Origin: Actinotalea solisilvae
GTDB lineage: Bacteria > Actinomycetota > Actinomycetes > Actinomycetales > Cellulomonadaceae
Length of the DNA: 64,000 nucleotides
NCBI RefSeq assembly: GCF_016464425.1
Contig: NZ_JADDKQ010000010.1
Location: 1 to 64,000 of the forward strand
Reading direction: 5' to 3'
Positions 52,101 through 61,564 of the stretch are shown one piece after another. The position numbers and the translations under genes are program-made. Position 1 is the stretch's first letter. Each line of letters starts with the position of its first letter. The notes beneath the pieces were generated by a model, which saw only the letters and a program-made list of their open reading frames with translations, searched no databases and was not told the origin of the DNA.

Positions 52101-54163
52101 TCGCCGAGCTCCTCGGCCAGGGCGGGGCCTCCCAGCTCGCGGACCTCCTCGACCCCGACGCGGTCCAGGCCACCGAGGCCGAGCTCATGGGCACGGCCGA
52201 GAGCCGCCGGGCGAAGGACCTCGAGGGCGTCGCCGACGTCGTCCGCCGGCACGGGCCGCTGACCCTGGCGGGGGTGCTGGCGCGCACGCGCGAGGAGCAC
52301 GCGGACGAGGTCCCGGGATGGCTCGCGGAGCTCGCGTCGCGGCGGCGGCTCATCACGGTCCGCCTGGGTGCCGAGGGCACCGAGCACTGGTCGGCGGTCG
52401 AGGACGCGGGGCGCCTGCGGGACGCCCTCGGCGCCGCGCTGCCCGTGGGGATCCCCGAGGCGTTCACCGAGATCGTCCCCGACCCGCTCGGCGACCTCGT
52501 GCGCCGCTGGGCCCGCACGCACGGCCCCTTCACGACCGCGCAGGTCGCGGAGTGGCTGGGGCTCGGCACGGCCGTCGTCGGCGACGTGCTGCGGCGGCTC
52601 GAGTCCCAGGGCGTCCTCGTGTGCGGGCGCCTGCGCCCGGACGTGCTGGGCGGCACCGGCGAGGACTACTGCGACACCGAGGTGCTGCGCACGCTCCGCC
52701 GCCGGTCGCTCGCGGCGCTGCGGGCCGAGGTGGAGCCGGTGCCGCAGCAGGCGCTCGGCGTGTTCCTGCCGCGCTGGCAGGGCGTCGTGGACCGGCCGGG
52801 CGCGGTGCGGCTGCGGGGCGTCGACGGGGTGGCGCGCGTCGTCGAGCAGCTCGCGGGGGTCGCGCTCCCCGCCTCGGCGTGGGAGACGCTCGTGCTGCCC
52901 GCGCGCGTCCCGGGCTACCAGCCCGCCATGCTCGACGAGCTCACCGCGGGGGGCGAGGTGCTCTGGGCCGGGCACGCGTCGCTCGCGGCGCGCGACGGGC
53001 TCGTGAGCCTGCACCCCGCCGCGACGGCCGACCTCACGCTCGCGGCGCCGCTCGCCCGCGACGGCGCCCTGGACTCGCCGGTGCACGACGCCGTCCTCGA
53101 CGCGCTCGCGGGCGGGGGCGCGTTCTTCCTCGACGCCCTCACCGCCCGGGTGGCTGCGCTCACCGGCGCGCAGGAGGACGACGCGGACGACCGGCCGCCC
53201 CCGGGTCCCACGCAGGTGGCCGAGGCCCTGTGGGACCTCGTCTGGGCGGGCTGGGTCACCAACGACGGCCTCGCGCCCCTGCGCGCGCGGCTCGGGGGCG
53301 GCGGCCGCGGCTCGCGCGGCACGACGCACACCGCACGGCGCACCGCGCCGCGCGGGCGCCTGGTCGGACGCTCGCTCACGGGCGGAGCCCTGCTCGGCGG
53401 CGCACGCGTCGGAGGAGCGCGCCCGCGGCCGGCCGGCGGCGGCGCGACGCGGCCCGAGGCGTCCGGGCGCTGGTCGCTGCTCCCCGACCGCGAGGCCGAC
53501 CCGACCGTGCGGGCGCACGCCCTCGCGGCCCAGCTGCTCGACCGGCACGGCGTCGTGACACGCGCGGTCGCGCCGTCGGAGGGTGCGGGCGCCCAGTTCG
53601 GCCAGGTGTACCGCGTGCTCGCCGCGCTCGAGCAGGCGGGGCAGGTGCGCCGCGGGTACTTCGTCGAGCACCTCGGCGGGTCGCAGTTCGCGCTCCCCGG
53701 CGCGGTCGACCAGGTGCGCGACGACGCCCGGCCGGTCGCGGAGGGCGAGGAGCCGCCCGCGGTCGTGCTCGCCGCGACCGACCCCGCCAACCCCTACGGG
53801 GCGGCGCTCGGGTGGCCGGAACCGCCCGCCCCGCCCGCCGACGGCGCCGAGGGACGGCACCGACCGGGGCGGAAGGCGGGCTCGGTCGTCGTCCTCGTCG
53901 AGGGTGCGCTCGTGCTCTACCTCGAGCGGGGCGGCCGGACCCTGCTCTCGTTCACGACCGACCCCGGCACCCTCGCGCGCGCGGCGCGCGCGCTCGCCGG
54001 GGCCGCGCAGGACGGCCGGCTCGGCCGCCTCACGCTCCAGCGCGCCGACGGCGCCGACCTGCTCGACCGCGCGGCCCTGGCGACGCCGCTCGCCGCCGCC
54101 CTCGCGCAGGCGGGCTTCGGGACGACGCCGCGGGGGCTGCGGCTCGACCCCGGGCGGCGCTGA
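49127..54163 (+). CDS. lhr: Lhr large ATP-dependent DNA helicase
   Basis: Lhr is a giant superfamily 2 helicase that loads on single-stranded DNA and unwinds RNA:DNA hybrids; mycobacterial lhr is induced by mitomycin C. The 1678-residue protein has Walker A [14 protein letters not shown] (about 57-70), DEIH in [18 protein letters not shown], SAT in VGLSATVSP, and [37 protein letters not shown] in RecA-like domain 2, followed by WH and Lhr-specific domains. Two low-complexity stretches stand out: a Gly/Arg insertion near residues 288-324 inside the helicase core, and a Gly/Arg/Ala stretch near 1389-1444. An in-frame GTG lies two codons earlier (49121). Coupled to nei2 by TGATG. Confidence 0.95.
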   Translation: [1678 protein letters not shown]

Positions 54164-55020
54164 TGCCCGAGGGCGACATCGTCCGCCGCGCCGCGCTGCG
54201 CCTCGGGGCGGCGCTCACCGACGGCCCCCTCGTGCGCGCGGAGCTGCGCTGGCCGGACGCGGCGGGCGTCGACCTCGTGGGCCGGACGGTCCTCGACGTG
54301 CACTCGTACGGCAAGCACCTGCTCATGCGCCTCGACGACGGCCGCACGCTGCACACGCACCTGCGGATGGAGGGCACCTGGCGCCTCGCCCGGACGGGGA
54401 CCGCGGGGGCGGGCGGTCGGGGGGCGTTCGTCCGCGCCGTGCTGGCGACCGAGCGCTGGACCGCGATCGGCGACCGCCTCGGGATGCTGCACGTCGTCCC
54501 CACGCGCGACGAGCGGACGCTCGTCGGGCACCTGGGCCCCGACGTCCTGGCGCCGGACTTCCCCACCGCGGGCCTGCCGGAGGCGCTGCGCCGGTACGCC
54601 GAGCGCGGCGCGACCCCGGTCGGCGAGGTCCTGCTCGACCAGACGGTGCTCGCGGGGCTCGGCACCGTCTGGATGTCCGAGTCCCTCTACGCGCGCCGCA
54701 CGTGGCCCTGGACGCCCGCGGACGAGGTCGCCGACCCGGCGACCCTCGTCATGACCGCCCGCACGCTCATGGAGCGCAGCGTCGCCGCGGACCTCCCCAC
54801 GAGCACGGGCGACTCCGGCCGCGGGCTGACCAGCTGGGTGCACGCGCGCCACGGGCGCCCCTGCCGCCGGTGCGGGACGACGATCGACGTCGGGACCGTG
54901 CGCAGGCCGCCGACCGAGCGGCCCGCGTTCTTCTGCCCGACGTGCCAGCCGGCGCCGCCCGGTGCGCCCGAGCCGGGCCTGTGGCGCCCGCGCGGCCAGG
55001 CGATCGGGCCGCGCGCCTGA
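54163..55020 (+). CDS. nei2: Endonuclease VIII-type DNA glycosylase (Nei2)
   Basis: The Fpg/Nei family removes oxidised bases and nicks the site. The 285-residue protein begins MPEGDIVRRAA, with catalytic Pro 2 and Glu 3 after Met removal, has the conserved Lys in SYGKHLLMRL (about 52), a helix-two-turn-helix at DQTVLAGLGTVWMSESLY, and a C-terminal Cys4 zinc finger (PCRRCG, FFCPTCQ). The PEGD start marks Nei rather than Fpg. Its ATG shares a base with the lhr stop, an arrangement also found in mycobacteria, so helicase and glycosylase are probably made together. Confidence 0.95.
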   Translation: MPEGDIVRRAALRLGAALTDGPLVRAELRWPDAAGVDLVGRTVLDVHSYGKHLLMRLDDGRTLHTHLRMEGTWRLARTGTAGAGGRGAFVRAVLATERWTAIGDRLGMLHVVPTRDERTLVGHLGPDVLAPDFPTAGLPEALRRYAERGATPVGEVLLDQTVLAGLGTVWMSESLYARRTWPWTPADEVADPATLVMTARTLMERSVAADLPTSTGDSGRGLTSWVHARHGRPCRRCGTTIDVGTVRRPPTERPAFFCPTCQPAPPGAPEPGLWRPRGQAIGPRA

Positions 55021-55067
55021 TCGCGGGGTCCCGCGCCGCAGCGCAGCCGCCGCCCCGGGCCGAGACG

Positions 55068-55104
55068 CACCGCAGCCCCGGGCCAGTGGCCCGGGGCTGC
55101 GGTG
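55068..55104. terminator. Bidirectional terminator, 17-bp perfect stem
   Basis: Positions 55068-55084 and 55088-55104 are perfect inverted repeats around a 3-base loop, between the convergent nei2 and clgR. Confidence 0.88.
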
Positions 55105-55121
55105 GATGACTGCTGCGGCGC

Positions 55122-55460
55122 TCAGCCGACGGGAGCGAGCTCGCCCCGCGCCGACCACGAGCCGCTGCGCGGGTCGCGGAGGCAGGACGTGAGGTCGACG
55201 GGCACCGTGTCGGGGATCGTCAGGCCCTCGGCGACGGCGACGCGGTCGCTCACCTCGCGCAGCACGAGCGACAGCGGCACGTCGAGCGCGTCGCAGATCG
55301 AGCCGAGGAGCTCCGAGGAGGCCTCCTTCTGCCCGCGCTCGACCTCGCTGAGGTAGCCGAGGGACACGCGCGCGGCAGAGCTGACCTCGCGCAGCGTGCG
55401 GCCCTGGCGCTGGCGGGCACCACGGAGCACGTCTCCGATCTCGCGTCGAAGGACGACCAT
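55122..55460 (-). CDS. clgR: Clp-gene regulator ClgR (XRE family)
   Basis: The 112-residue protein begins [60 protein letters not shown], the near-invariant ClgR HTH. ClgR activates clpP1P2, clpC and related protease genes and is itself degraded by ClpP. The C terminus here ends RGELAPVG rather than the Ala-Ala ending used for Clp recognition in some species. ATG 55460 follows GGGAGGTCG. It is the last gene after pgsA and pncC, an arrangement conserved in actinobacteria. Confidence 0.94.
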   Translation of the reverse strand: MVVLRREIGDVLRGARQRQGRTLREVSSAARVSLGYLSEVERGQKEASSELLGSICDALDVPLSLVLREVSDRVAVAEGLTIPDTVPVDLTSCLRDPRSGSWSARGELAPVG

Positions 55461-55806
55461 CGGACGACCTCCCTCCGTGTGTGGCGGCACCGGCACCACC
55501 GGTGTCGTGCTGCGTCCGCCCGGCCGGACCCCGGCCGAGGAGGTCCTACCGTACCCCGCGGGGCGGACAGGTTCACGGCGGTGGCCCTGCTGCGCCCGGT
55601 TCGTCGTCACGACCGGTTCAACGTCGGGGCACCCCCGGCTGTTCCCCGCGTCGTCACGGCCCGCTGACGTGCCGTCCCCGTGCACCGTCGGCGGCGCTCC
55701 GGGCCGTCCGTGACCAGGCACGACGTCGCGTCCGGGACCCGGCGGGGGGCGGGGGGCGCCACGCGGGCGTCGTCCGGGCGCCGCGGCCGAGTGCGGGGCG
55801 CCCGCC
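55461..55806 (-). promoter_or_regulatory. clgR upstream region with possible promoter
   Basis: This 346-base gap between pncC and clgR has no supported gene. On the minus strand TACGGT (55553-55548) could be a -10, with TGAACC (55575-55570) 16 bp before it as a poor -35. A TTCGTCGTCACGACC stretch near 55603 is partly symmetric. I do not see a clear ClgR operator. Confidence 0.35.
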
Positions 55807-56316
55807 TCAGGCCGGGCCGTCGTCGTCGTCACCCACGCGGCGCAGCGCCAGCGCGAGCGCCGCGTCGCGCGCCCCGGACCGCACGGCGGCGCGCCCGCCG
55901 GGGACCGGCGGGGGCGGGCTCGCGACGTCCGTCCCGGACGGCCCGGCGACGGCCACGAAGACGGTGCCCGGGGCGTGCCCGTCCTGCGGGTCCGGGCCGG
56001 CGACCCCGGTGGTCGCGAGGCCGTAGGTGGCCCCGAGCCGGGCGCGCACACCCTCGGCCATCGCCGCCGCGACCTCCGGGTGGACGGCGCCGACCCGGGC
56101 GAGCAGGTCCGGCGCCACGCCGAGGAGCGCCGCCTTGAGGTCCGTCGCGTACGCCACGACGCCCCCGCGGAAGCACCGGGACGCCCCGGGCACGTCGACG
56201 ACGGCGGCCGCGAGGGCACCGCCCGTGAGCGACTCGGCGACGGCGAGCGTCGCCCCCGTCGCGGTGAGCCGCGCGACCAGCGCGGCCGCCGGGGACCCGT
56301 CGACGCCGGCGCTCAT
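55807..56316 (-). CDS. pncC: CinA-family nicotinamide-nucleotide amidohydrolase (PncC)
   Basis: The 169-residue protein is the stand-alone CinA C-terminal domain, which converts nicotinamide mononucleotide to nicotinate mononucleotide. Key blocks are [23 protein letters not shown] (about 24-46, catalytic Ser), [19 protein letters not shown] and [15 protein letters not shown] with the GPDGG-like loop. The N-terminal MoCF-like half of full CinA is absent, as is normal in actinobacteria. The ATG overlaps the pgsA stop. Confidence 0.93.
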   Translation of the reverse strand: MSAGVDGSPAAALVARLTATGATLAVAESLTGGALAAAVVDVPGASRCFRGGVVAYATDLKAALLGVAPDLLARVGAVHPEVAAAMAEGVRARLGATYGLATTGVAGPDPQDGHAPGTVFVAVAGPSGTDVASPPPPVPGGRAAVRSGARDAALALALRRVGDDDDGPA

Positions 56317-56879
56317 GCTGCGGCCCGGCGGATCTCCCAGCCGCGCCGCAGGTAGTCCACGCCGGTCACGACGGTGACGACGACGGCGGCCAGGAGCACG
56401 ACCCAGGCGACGACGCGCACCGCGTCGGGGAGCTGGTCGAGGGGCAGCACGAACAGGCCGATGCCGACGGACTGGAGCACCGTCTTGAGCTTGCCGCCCG
56501 CCGAGGCGGGGATGACGACGTAGCGCAGCACGGCCATGCGCATCGCGGTGATGCCCAGCTCCCGCACGAGGACGACCACGGTCACCCACCAGGGCAGGTC
56601 GCCGAGCGCGGAGAGGGTCACGAGCGCCCCGCCGATGAGCAGCTTGTCCGCGATGGGGTCCATGAGCTTGCCCCAGTCGGTCACCTGGTCGAGGCGGCGC
56701 GCGAGCCACCCGTCGAGCCGGTCCGTGCCCGCGGCGAGCGCGAACAGGCCGGCCGCGACCCAGCGCCAGCCCCCGCCGCCGGAGTCCAGCAGCAGGGCGA
56801 CGAGCACGAGGGGGGCGAGGAGGATCCTGGCGACGGTCACCCCGTTGGCCAGGTTGATGCCCCCGCGCGCTCGAACCAC
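56313..56879 (-). CDS. pgsA: Phosphatidylglycerophosphate synthase-type CDP-alcohol phosphotransferase
   Basis: The 188-residue membrane enzyme has about five helices and the motif D-x2-DG-x2-AR-x8-G-x3-D-x3-D, seen as DRLDGWLARRLDQVTDWGKLMDPIADK (about 53-79). It transfers a phosphatidyl group from CDP-diacylglycerol to glycerol-3-phosphate. GTG 56879 is 6 bp after TAGGGT. It begins the pgsA-pncC unit, with clgR further downstream. The sequence does not exclude a different alcohol acceptor. Confidence 0.92.
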   Translation of the reverse strand: MVRARGGINLANGVTVARILLAPLVLVALLLDSGGGGWRWVAAGLFALAAGTDRLDGWLARRLDQVTDWGKLMDPIADKLLIGGALVTLSALGDLPWWVTVVVLVRELGITAMRMAVLRYVVIPASAGGKLKTVLQSVGIGLFVLPLDQLPDAVRVVAWVVLLAAVVVTVVTGVDYLRRGWEIRRAAA

Positions 56880-56885
56880 GCCCTC

Positions 56886-56891
56886 ACCCTA
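56886..56891 (-). promoter_or_regulatory. -10 element, leaderless-type (pgsA)
   Basis: On the minus strand TAGGGT lies 6 bp before the GTG at 56879. Confidence 0.5.
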
Positions 56892-56995
56892 CGGCGGGCG
56901 GCGCCCCCGCGCGGCGGCAGGCGCGCGGTCGGCGTGCCGAGGACCGCCGCCGGACGTGCGCGCGGGAACCGGTCCCGTGCGCCCGCGCCGGGCAC

Positions 56996-57001
56996 TACCG
57001 T
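56996..57001 (+). promoter_or_regulatory. -10 element, leaderless-type (capA)
   Basis: TACCGT lies 8 bp before the GTG at 57010. Confidence 0.45.
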
Positions 57002-57009
57002 GAGGGCCC

Positions 57010-58368
57010 GTGACGCCCCCGGACCGCCCGCCGCGCCGCCACCGACCGGCCGGCCGGGCGGCCGGGCCCGCGCGGGCCGTGCTGGCCGCTCTCGGCGTCG
57101 CCGCGGTCCTCGCCCTCGGGCTCGCCGTGACCGGCGTCGTGCCCGTCCCCGCGCTCGCCGGGCTCGCGGAGCGCCCCGGGGGGACCCCCGGCGCCGCGCC
57201 GTCGCCCTCGGCCGCGGAGGACCCGACGCCCCGCCCGACGCCCACGCCGAGCCCGACGCCCACGCCGCCCCCGGACGTGTCCTTCACCGTCCTCGCCGCG
57301 GGCGACGTCCTGCTGCACGAGCCCGTCATGGCGTCCGCCCGCACGCCGGACGGCTACGACTTCCGGCCGCTGCTGGCACCGGTCGAGCCGTGGGTCGCCG
57401 GCGCCGACCTGGCCCTGTGCCACCTCGAGGTCCCCGTGCACCCGGCCGGCGCGACGCCCTCGGGTTACCCCCTCTTCGGCGCTCCCCCGCAGATCGCCGC
57501 GTCCCTCGCGGCGGGAGGCTGGGACGGGTGCTCGACCGCCTCGAACCACAGCGTCGACCGCGGCGTGGCGGGCGTCGCGGCGACCCTCGAGGCGCTGGAC
57601 GCCGCGGGGCTCGGCCACGTCGGCACCGCACGGACGCCCGAGGAGGCCGCGGCGCCGCAGCTGTACGACGTCGTGCGCGAGGGCCGGACCGTCCGCGTCG
57701 CCCACCTCGCGGCGACCTACGGCACCAACGGCGTCCCGGTCCCGGCCGACGCGCCCTGGACGGTGACGCTCCTCGACACGGCGTCGATCGTCGCCCAGGC
57801 GAGCGCCGCGCGGGCCGCGGGTGCCGACCTCGTGCTCGCGAGCATCCACTGCTGCGTCGAGTACGTCTCCGAGCCGACGCCCGAGCAGACGGCTCTCGCC
57901 GCCGAGCTCGCCGCGTCGGGGGTCGTCGACCTCGTCATCGGGCACCACGCCCACGTGCCCCAGACGATCGCCCGGCTGCCCGGCGGTCCGCGCGGCGAGG
58001 GCATGTGGGTCGCGTACGGCCTCGGCAACCTCGTCTCCAACCAGGACGGCGACTGCTGCACCCCCCGGACCGACTCGGGCCTGCTGCTCACCGCGACCGT
58101 CCGCCAGCCCGCCGACGGGCCGGCGAGCGTCGTCGGCGTGGACTGGACGGCCGTGACGGTCGACCGCTTCGGCGGGCACCGGGTGCTGCCGGCGTCGGCC
58201 GCGGTGGCCGCCGGCCAGGGTGCGGGGACGCTCGACGCGGCCACTCTCGCGACCCGGCGTGCGCGCGTCGTCGAGGTGGTCGGGGCGGAGGCCCCGGAGC
58301 GCACCGTCGCGCCGACGCCGACCGGCCCCGCGCCCGTCGTCGTCATGCGGCCGGCGCCGACCCCCTGA
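57010..58368 (+). CDS. CapA/YwtB-type metallophosphatase domain protein, membrane-anchored
   Basis: The 452-residue protein has a basic tail, one membrane helix (about 24-50), a Pro/Thr-rich linker (about 60-90, with TPTPSPTPTPPP) and an extracellular calcineurin-like CapA domain: VLAAGDVLLHEPV (about 95), HLEVPV, TASNHSVDRGVAGVAATLEAL and IGHHAHVPQTI. CapA proteins serve poly-gamma-glutamate capsule formation in Bacillus, but no other capsule gene is near, and actinobacterial homologues are mostly of unknown role. Five cysteines outside the membrane (for example CC in IHCCVEYV and GDCCTP) suggest disulphides. Confidence 0.88.
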   Translation: MTPPDRPPRRHRPAGRAAGPARAVLAALGVAAVLALGLAVTGVVPVPALAGLAERPGGTPGAAPSPSAAEDPTPRPTPTPSPTPTPPPDVSFTVLAAGDVLLHEPVMASARTPDGYDFRPLLAPVEPWVAGADLALCHLEVPVHPAGATPSGYPLFGAPPQIAASLAAGGWDGCSTASNHSVDRGVAGVAATLEALDAAGLGHVGTARTPEEAAAPQLYDVVREGRTVRVAHLAATYGTNGVPVPADAPWTVTLLDTASIVAQASAARAAGADLVLASIHCCVEYVSEPTPEQTALAAELAASGVVDLVIGHHAHVPQTIARLPGGPRGEGMWVAYGLGNLVSNQDGDCCTPRTDSGLLLTATVRQPADGPASVVGVDWTAVTVDRFGGHRVLPASAAVAAGQGAGTLDAATLATRRARVVEVVGAEAPERTVAPTPTGPAPVVVMRPAPTP

Positions 58369-58410
58369 CGGGCGGGGCCGGGGGGCCGCGGCCGGTGCCG
58401 CGGCGGGCGG

Positions 58411-61053
58411 TCAGGCGCGGTCGGTGAGGCTCCAGGCGTCCTCGTCGTCGTCGTCGCCCTCGGTCTGGTCGTAGACGTCGCCGGCCTCGTCCGCGGGCTC
58501 CCCGCGCAGCAGCGCGAGCGTCGCGGGCAGGTCGTCCGGCTGGACCAGCACCTCGCGGGCCTTCGACCCCTCGGACGGCCCGACGACCTCGCGCGACTCG
58601 AGCAGGTCCATGAGCCGCCCGGCCTTCGCGAAGCCGACGCGCAGCTTGCGCTGGAGCATCGACGTCGACCCGAACTGCGTGGTGACCACGAGCTCGGCCG
58701 CCTGCAGGAGGAGGTCGAGGTCGTCGCCGATGTCCTCGTCCACCTGCTTCTTCGCCACGGTGACGGCGACGTCCTCGCGGTAGACGGGCTTGAGCTGGGT
58801 CTTGACGTGCTCGACGACGGCGTGGATCTCGCTCTCGGAGACCCAGGCCCCCTGGACGCGCATCGGCTTGGCCGCGCCCATGGGCAGGAAGAGCGCGTCG
58901 CCCTGGCCGATGAGCTTCTCGGCGCCCGGCTGGTCGAGCACGACGCGCGAGTCCGTGAGCGACGACGTCGCGAAGGCGAGCCGCGACGGCACGTTGGCCT
59001 TGATGAGCCCGGTGACGACGTCGACGCTGGGCCGCTGCGTCGCGAGGACGAGGTGGATGCCCGCCGCGCGGGCGAGCTGCGTGATGCGCTGGATCGACGC
59101 CTCGACGTCCCGCGGCGCGACCATCATGAGGTCGGCGAGCTCGTCGACGACGACGAGCAGGTAGGGGTAGGGCGCGATCTTGCGCTCGCTGCCCGGCAGA
59201 GGCTTGACCTTGCCCGAGCGCACGCCCGCGTTGAAGTCGTCGATGTGCTTGTAGCCGAACATCGCGAGGTCGTCGTAGCGCGACTCCATCTCGCGGACCA
59301 CCCACTCGAGCGCCTCGGCCGCCTTCTTCGGGTTGGTGATGATCGGCGTGATGAGGTGCGGGATGTTCTCGTACAGGGTGAGCTCGACCCGCTTGGGGTC
59401 GACGAGGATCATCCGGACCTCGTCGGGCGTCGAGCGCATGAGCACCGACGTGATCATCGAGTTGACGAACGACGACTTGCCCGCGCCGGTGGCGCCGGCG
59501 ACGAGCAGGTGGGGCATCTTCGCGAGGTTGGCGACGACGTACCCGCCCTCGACGTCCTTGCCGACGCCGATGACCATGGGGTGCTCGCTGCGTCGCGCGG
59601 CGGACGAGCGCAGCACGTCGCCGAGCGACACGGTCTCGCGGTCGGCGTTGGGGATCTCGATGCCGATCGCCGACTTGCCGGGGATGGGCGAGAGGATGCG
59701 CACGTCCGCGCTGGCGACCGCGTAGGAGATGTTGCGGCTCAGCGCCGTGACCCGCTCGACCTTGACGCCCGGGCCCAGCTCGAGCTCGTACCGCGTGACG
59801 GTGGGCCCGCGGCTGAAGCCGCTGACCTGCGCGTCGACGTCGAACTGCTCGAGCACGGTCGTGAGCGCCTCGACGACGCGGTCGTTCGCGGCCGACCGGA
59901 CCTTGTGCGGCATGCCGCGCGCGAGGATCTCCTCGGACGGGAGCGTGTAGACCACGTCGCCCTCGAGCATGGGCTGCTCGCCGCGCGGCAGGGCCGAGGT
60001 CGGCGGGGCGACGAGCTCGGTCGACGCGCTCGCTGCGACACCCGCGCCCACCGGGAGGGCCGTCGTCGCGACGTCGTCGGACGCGCCCAGGGCGAGCGCG
60101 GCGGCCTCGGCCTCGGCCTCGACCCGTGCGGCCTCGGTGAGCGCCGCGGACTCGAACGCCTCGTCGCCCGCGTACGCGCCGATCTCGGGCGTCTCGGCGT
60201 GGTCCGCCCGCGGCGTGCGCGAGCGCCCGAGGCGACGCCGCTTCGGCGCCGCCGCCTCCTGCTGCTCGGCGAGCGTCGGCATCTGCGCGAGGTCCTCGTC
60301 GGTGTCCTCGTCGTGCCGGTGGCCGCCCGTGAGCCAGGTGTACGCGGCGCGGAGCCGCGTGCCGATGAGGTGGACCGGCGTCGCCGTGAGCACGAGCAGC
60401 CCGAAGAAGCCGAGGAGGAGCAGGAGCGGGACGGTGACCCACGCCGTCACGAGGTGCTCGAGGGGCGTCGCGACGAGGTAGCCGATCACGCCGCCCGCGT
60501 CCCGCACGGGCCCGAAGCCGTCGCGCGGGGACGGCAGGTCGTTCGCGAGGTGCACGAGGCCGCACACGGTGAGGAGGATCGCGCCGAGGCCGATCCCCAT
60601 CCGACCGTTCGCCTCGACGCGCTCGGGGTGCCGCATGAGCCGGACGGCGGCGGCGAGCAGCAGCACCGGGACCGCGACGCCGACGACGCCGAACGTGCCC
60701 GCCACGACCGCGTGCACGCCGTCGCCCGCGGCGCCGGCCAGGCCCCACCACTCCCGCGCGGCGACGACGACCGCGAGGCCGACGAGCGCGAAGGCGAGGC
60801 CGTCGCGGCGGTGCGCCGGGTCGAGGTCGCGCGCGCCCTGGCCGATCCGGCGCGCGGTCCCGCCGACGAGGTGGGCGCTGCCCATCCACGCGCCACGCAC
60901 CATGCGGACCGGCAGCGAGCGCGGCCTCGGGGCGGGCGGGGGCGTCCGGCCGGAGCGTCCCTGGCCGGACCCCTGGCGTCCGCCGCCGCCGTCCACCGAC
61001 GCCCGGCCGGAGCGGCTGGGCGTGGTGCGGGGCGCGGACGTGCGGGTGGCCAT
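58411..61053 (-). CDS. ftsK: DNA translocase FtsK/SpoIIIE
   Basis: FtsK pumps chromosome ends through the closing septum. The 880-residue protein has a basic start, four membrane helices (about 75-245), an acidic/Ala linker, the motor domain with Walker [18 protein letters not shown] (about 520-536) and Walker [16 protein letters not shown], and a C-terminal gamma winged-helix domain ([40 protein letters not shown]) that reads KOPS sites. ATG 61053 is 7 bp after TACGTT, and a GGGAGG also precedes it. Confidence 0.96.
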   Translation of the reverse strand: MATRTSAPRTTPSRSGRASVDGGGGRQGSGQGRSGRTPPPAPRPRSLPVRMVRGAWMGSAHLVGGTARRIGQGARDLDPAHRRDGLAFALVGLAVVVAAREWWGLAGAAGDGVHAVVAGTFGVVGVAVPVLLLAAAVRLMRHPERVEANGRMGIGLGAILLTVCGLVHLANDLPSPRDGFGPVRDAGGVIGYLVATPLEHLVTAWVTVPLLLLLGFFGLLVLTATPVHLIGTRLRAAYTWLTGGHRHDEDTDEDLAQMPTLAEQQEAAAPKRRRLGRSRTPRADHAETPEIGAYAGDEAFESAALTEAARVEAEAEAAALALGASDDVATTALPVGAGVAASASTELVAPPTSALPRGEQPMLEGDVVYTLPSEEILARGMPHKVRSAANDRVVEALTTVLEQFDVDAQVSGFSRGPTVTRYELELGPGVKVERVTALSRNISYAVASADVRILSPIPGKSAIGIEIPNADRETVSLGDVLRSSAARRSEHPMVIGVGKDVEGGYVVANLAKMPHLLVAGATGAGKSSFVNSMITSVLMRSTPDEVRMILVDPKRVELTLYENIPHLITPIITNPKKAAEALEWVVREMESRYDDLAMFGYKHIDDFNAGVRSGKVKPLPGSERKIAPYPYLLVVVDELADLMMVAPRDVEASIQRITQLARAAGIHLVLATQRPSVDVVTGLIKANVPSRLAFATSSLTDSRVVLDQPGAEKLIGQGDALFLPMGAAKPMRVQGAWVSESEIHAVVEHVKTQLKPVYREDVAVTVAKKQVDEDIGDDLDLLLQAAELVVTTQFGSTSMLQRKLRVGFAKAGRLMDLLESREVVGPSEGSKAREVLVQPDDLPATLALLRGEPADEAGDVYDQTEGDDDDEDAWSLTDRA

Positions 61054-61060
61054 GATCCCC

Positions 61061-61066
61061 AACGTA
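61061..61066 (-). promoter_or_regulatory. -10 element, leaderless-type (ftsK)
   Basis: On the minus strand TACGTT lies 7 bp before the ATG at 61053. Confidence 0.45.
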
Positions 61067-61131
61067 CCTCCCGCCCCCGACCCGGCCCGGGAGGCTGGCG
61101 CCGGTGTCGCCGGGCGTCCGGGCACCTCCCG

Positions 61132-61542
61132 TCAGAGCGCCAGGAGCCCGACCCCGAGGGTCACCACGCCCGCCGCGAGCAGCACGGCGCCCACGGGCAG
61201 CAGCACGACCCAGCGGCTCGGCCGCTCGCGTCCGACCCCCATGGCCGAGAAGAAGAACCCGGCGGGCATGACGACCGCCGCGAGGAGCACCCCCGTCTGC
61301 CCCAGCCAGCGCCAGAGGCCCGCGAGGTCCGTGGCCTCGCCCAGGATCAGGCAGACGAGGCCGAGCGTGACGAGGACGCCCGCGTGGGCGTGGCCGGCCC
61401 GGAAGAAGCTCGTCTGGAACGGCGTGACGGGCACTCCCCCGGTGACCACGCGCACCAGGAAGGCGCCGCCGGACTCGATGGCGACGACGCTGAGCAGGAC
61501 GACCCCTGCGGTGGTCGCGGCGGCGGCGCTGAGCTCGAGCAT
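61132..61542 (-). CDS. Four-helix membrane protein of unknown function
   Basis: The 136-residue protein has four predicted membrane helices and one conserved-looking motif at the second helix, FRAGHAHAGVLVTLGLV (about 46-63). Two His one residue apart (HAH) near the membrane could bind metal or haem, but this is speculative. GERP and similar basic loops face inward. The ATG has CGAGGAGA upstream. It is divergent from tetR with a shared operator, so it is probably that regulator's target. Confidence 0.8.
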   Translation of the reverse strand: MLELSAAAATTAGVVLLSVVAIESGGAFLVRVVTGGVPVTPFQTSFFRAGHAHAGVLVTLGLVCLILGEATDLAGLWRWLGQTGVLLAAVVMPAGFFFSAMGVGRERPSRWVVLLPVGAVLLAAGVVTLGVGLLAL

Positions 61543-61564
61543 CGGGTCTCCTCGGGTCGAATGC

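Noticed and set aside
48722..53860. A 1712-codon minus-strand open frame antisense to lhr
   Set aside because: Shadow frame caused by high G+C third positions; lhr on the plus strand has all helicase motifs.
61061..61083. RecA-NDp-like match upstream of ftsK
   Set aside because: Two core mismatches in a G-rich stretch (GGTCGGGG); indistinguishable from chance.
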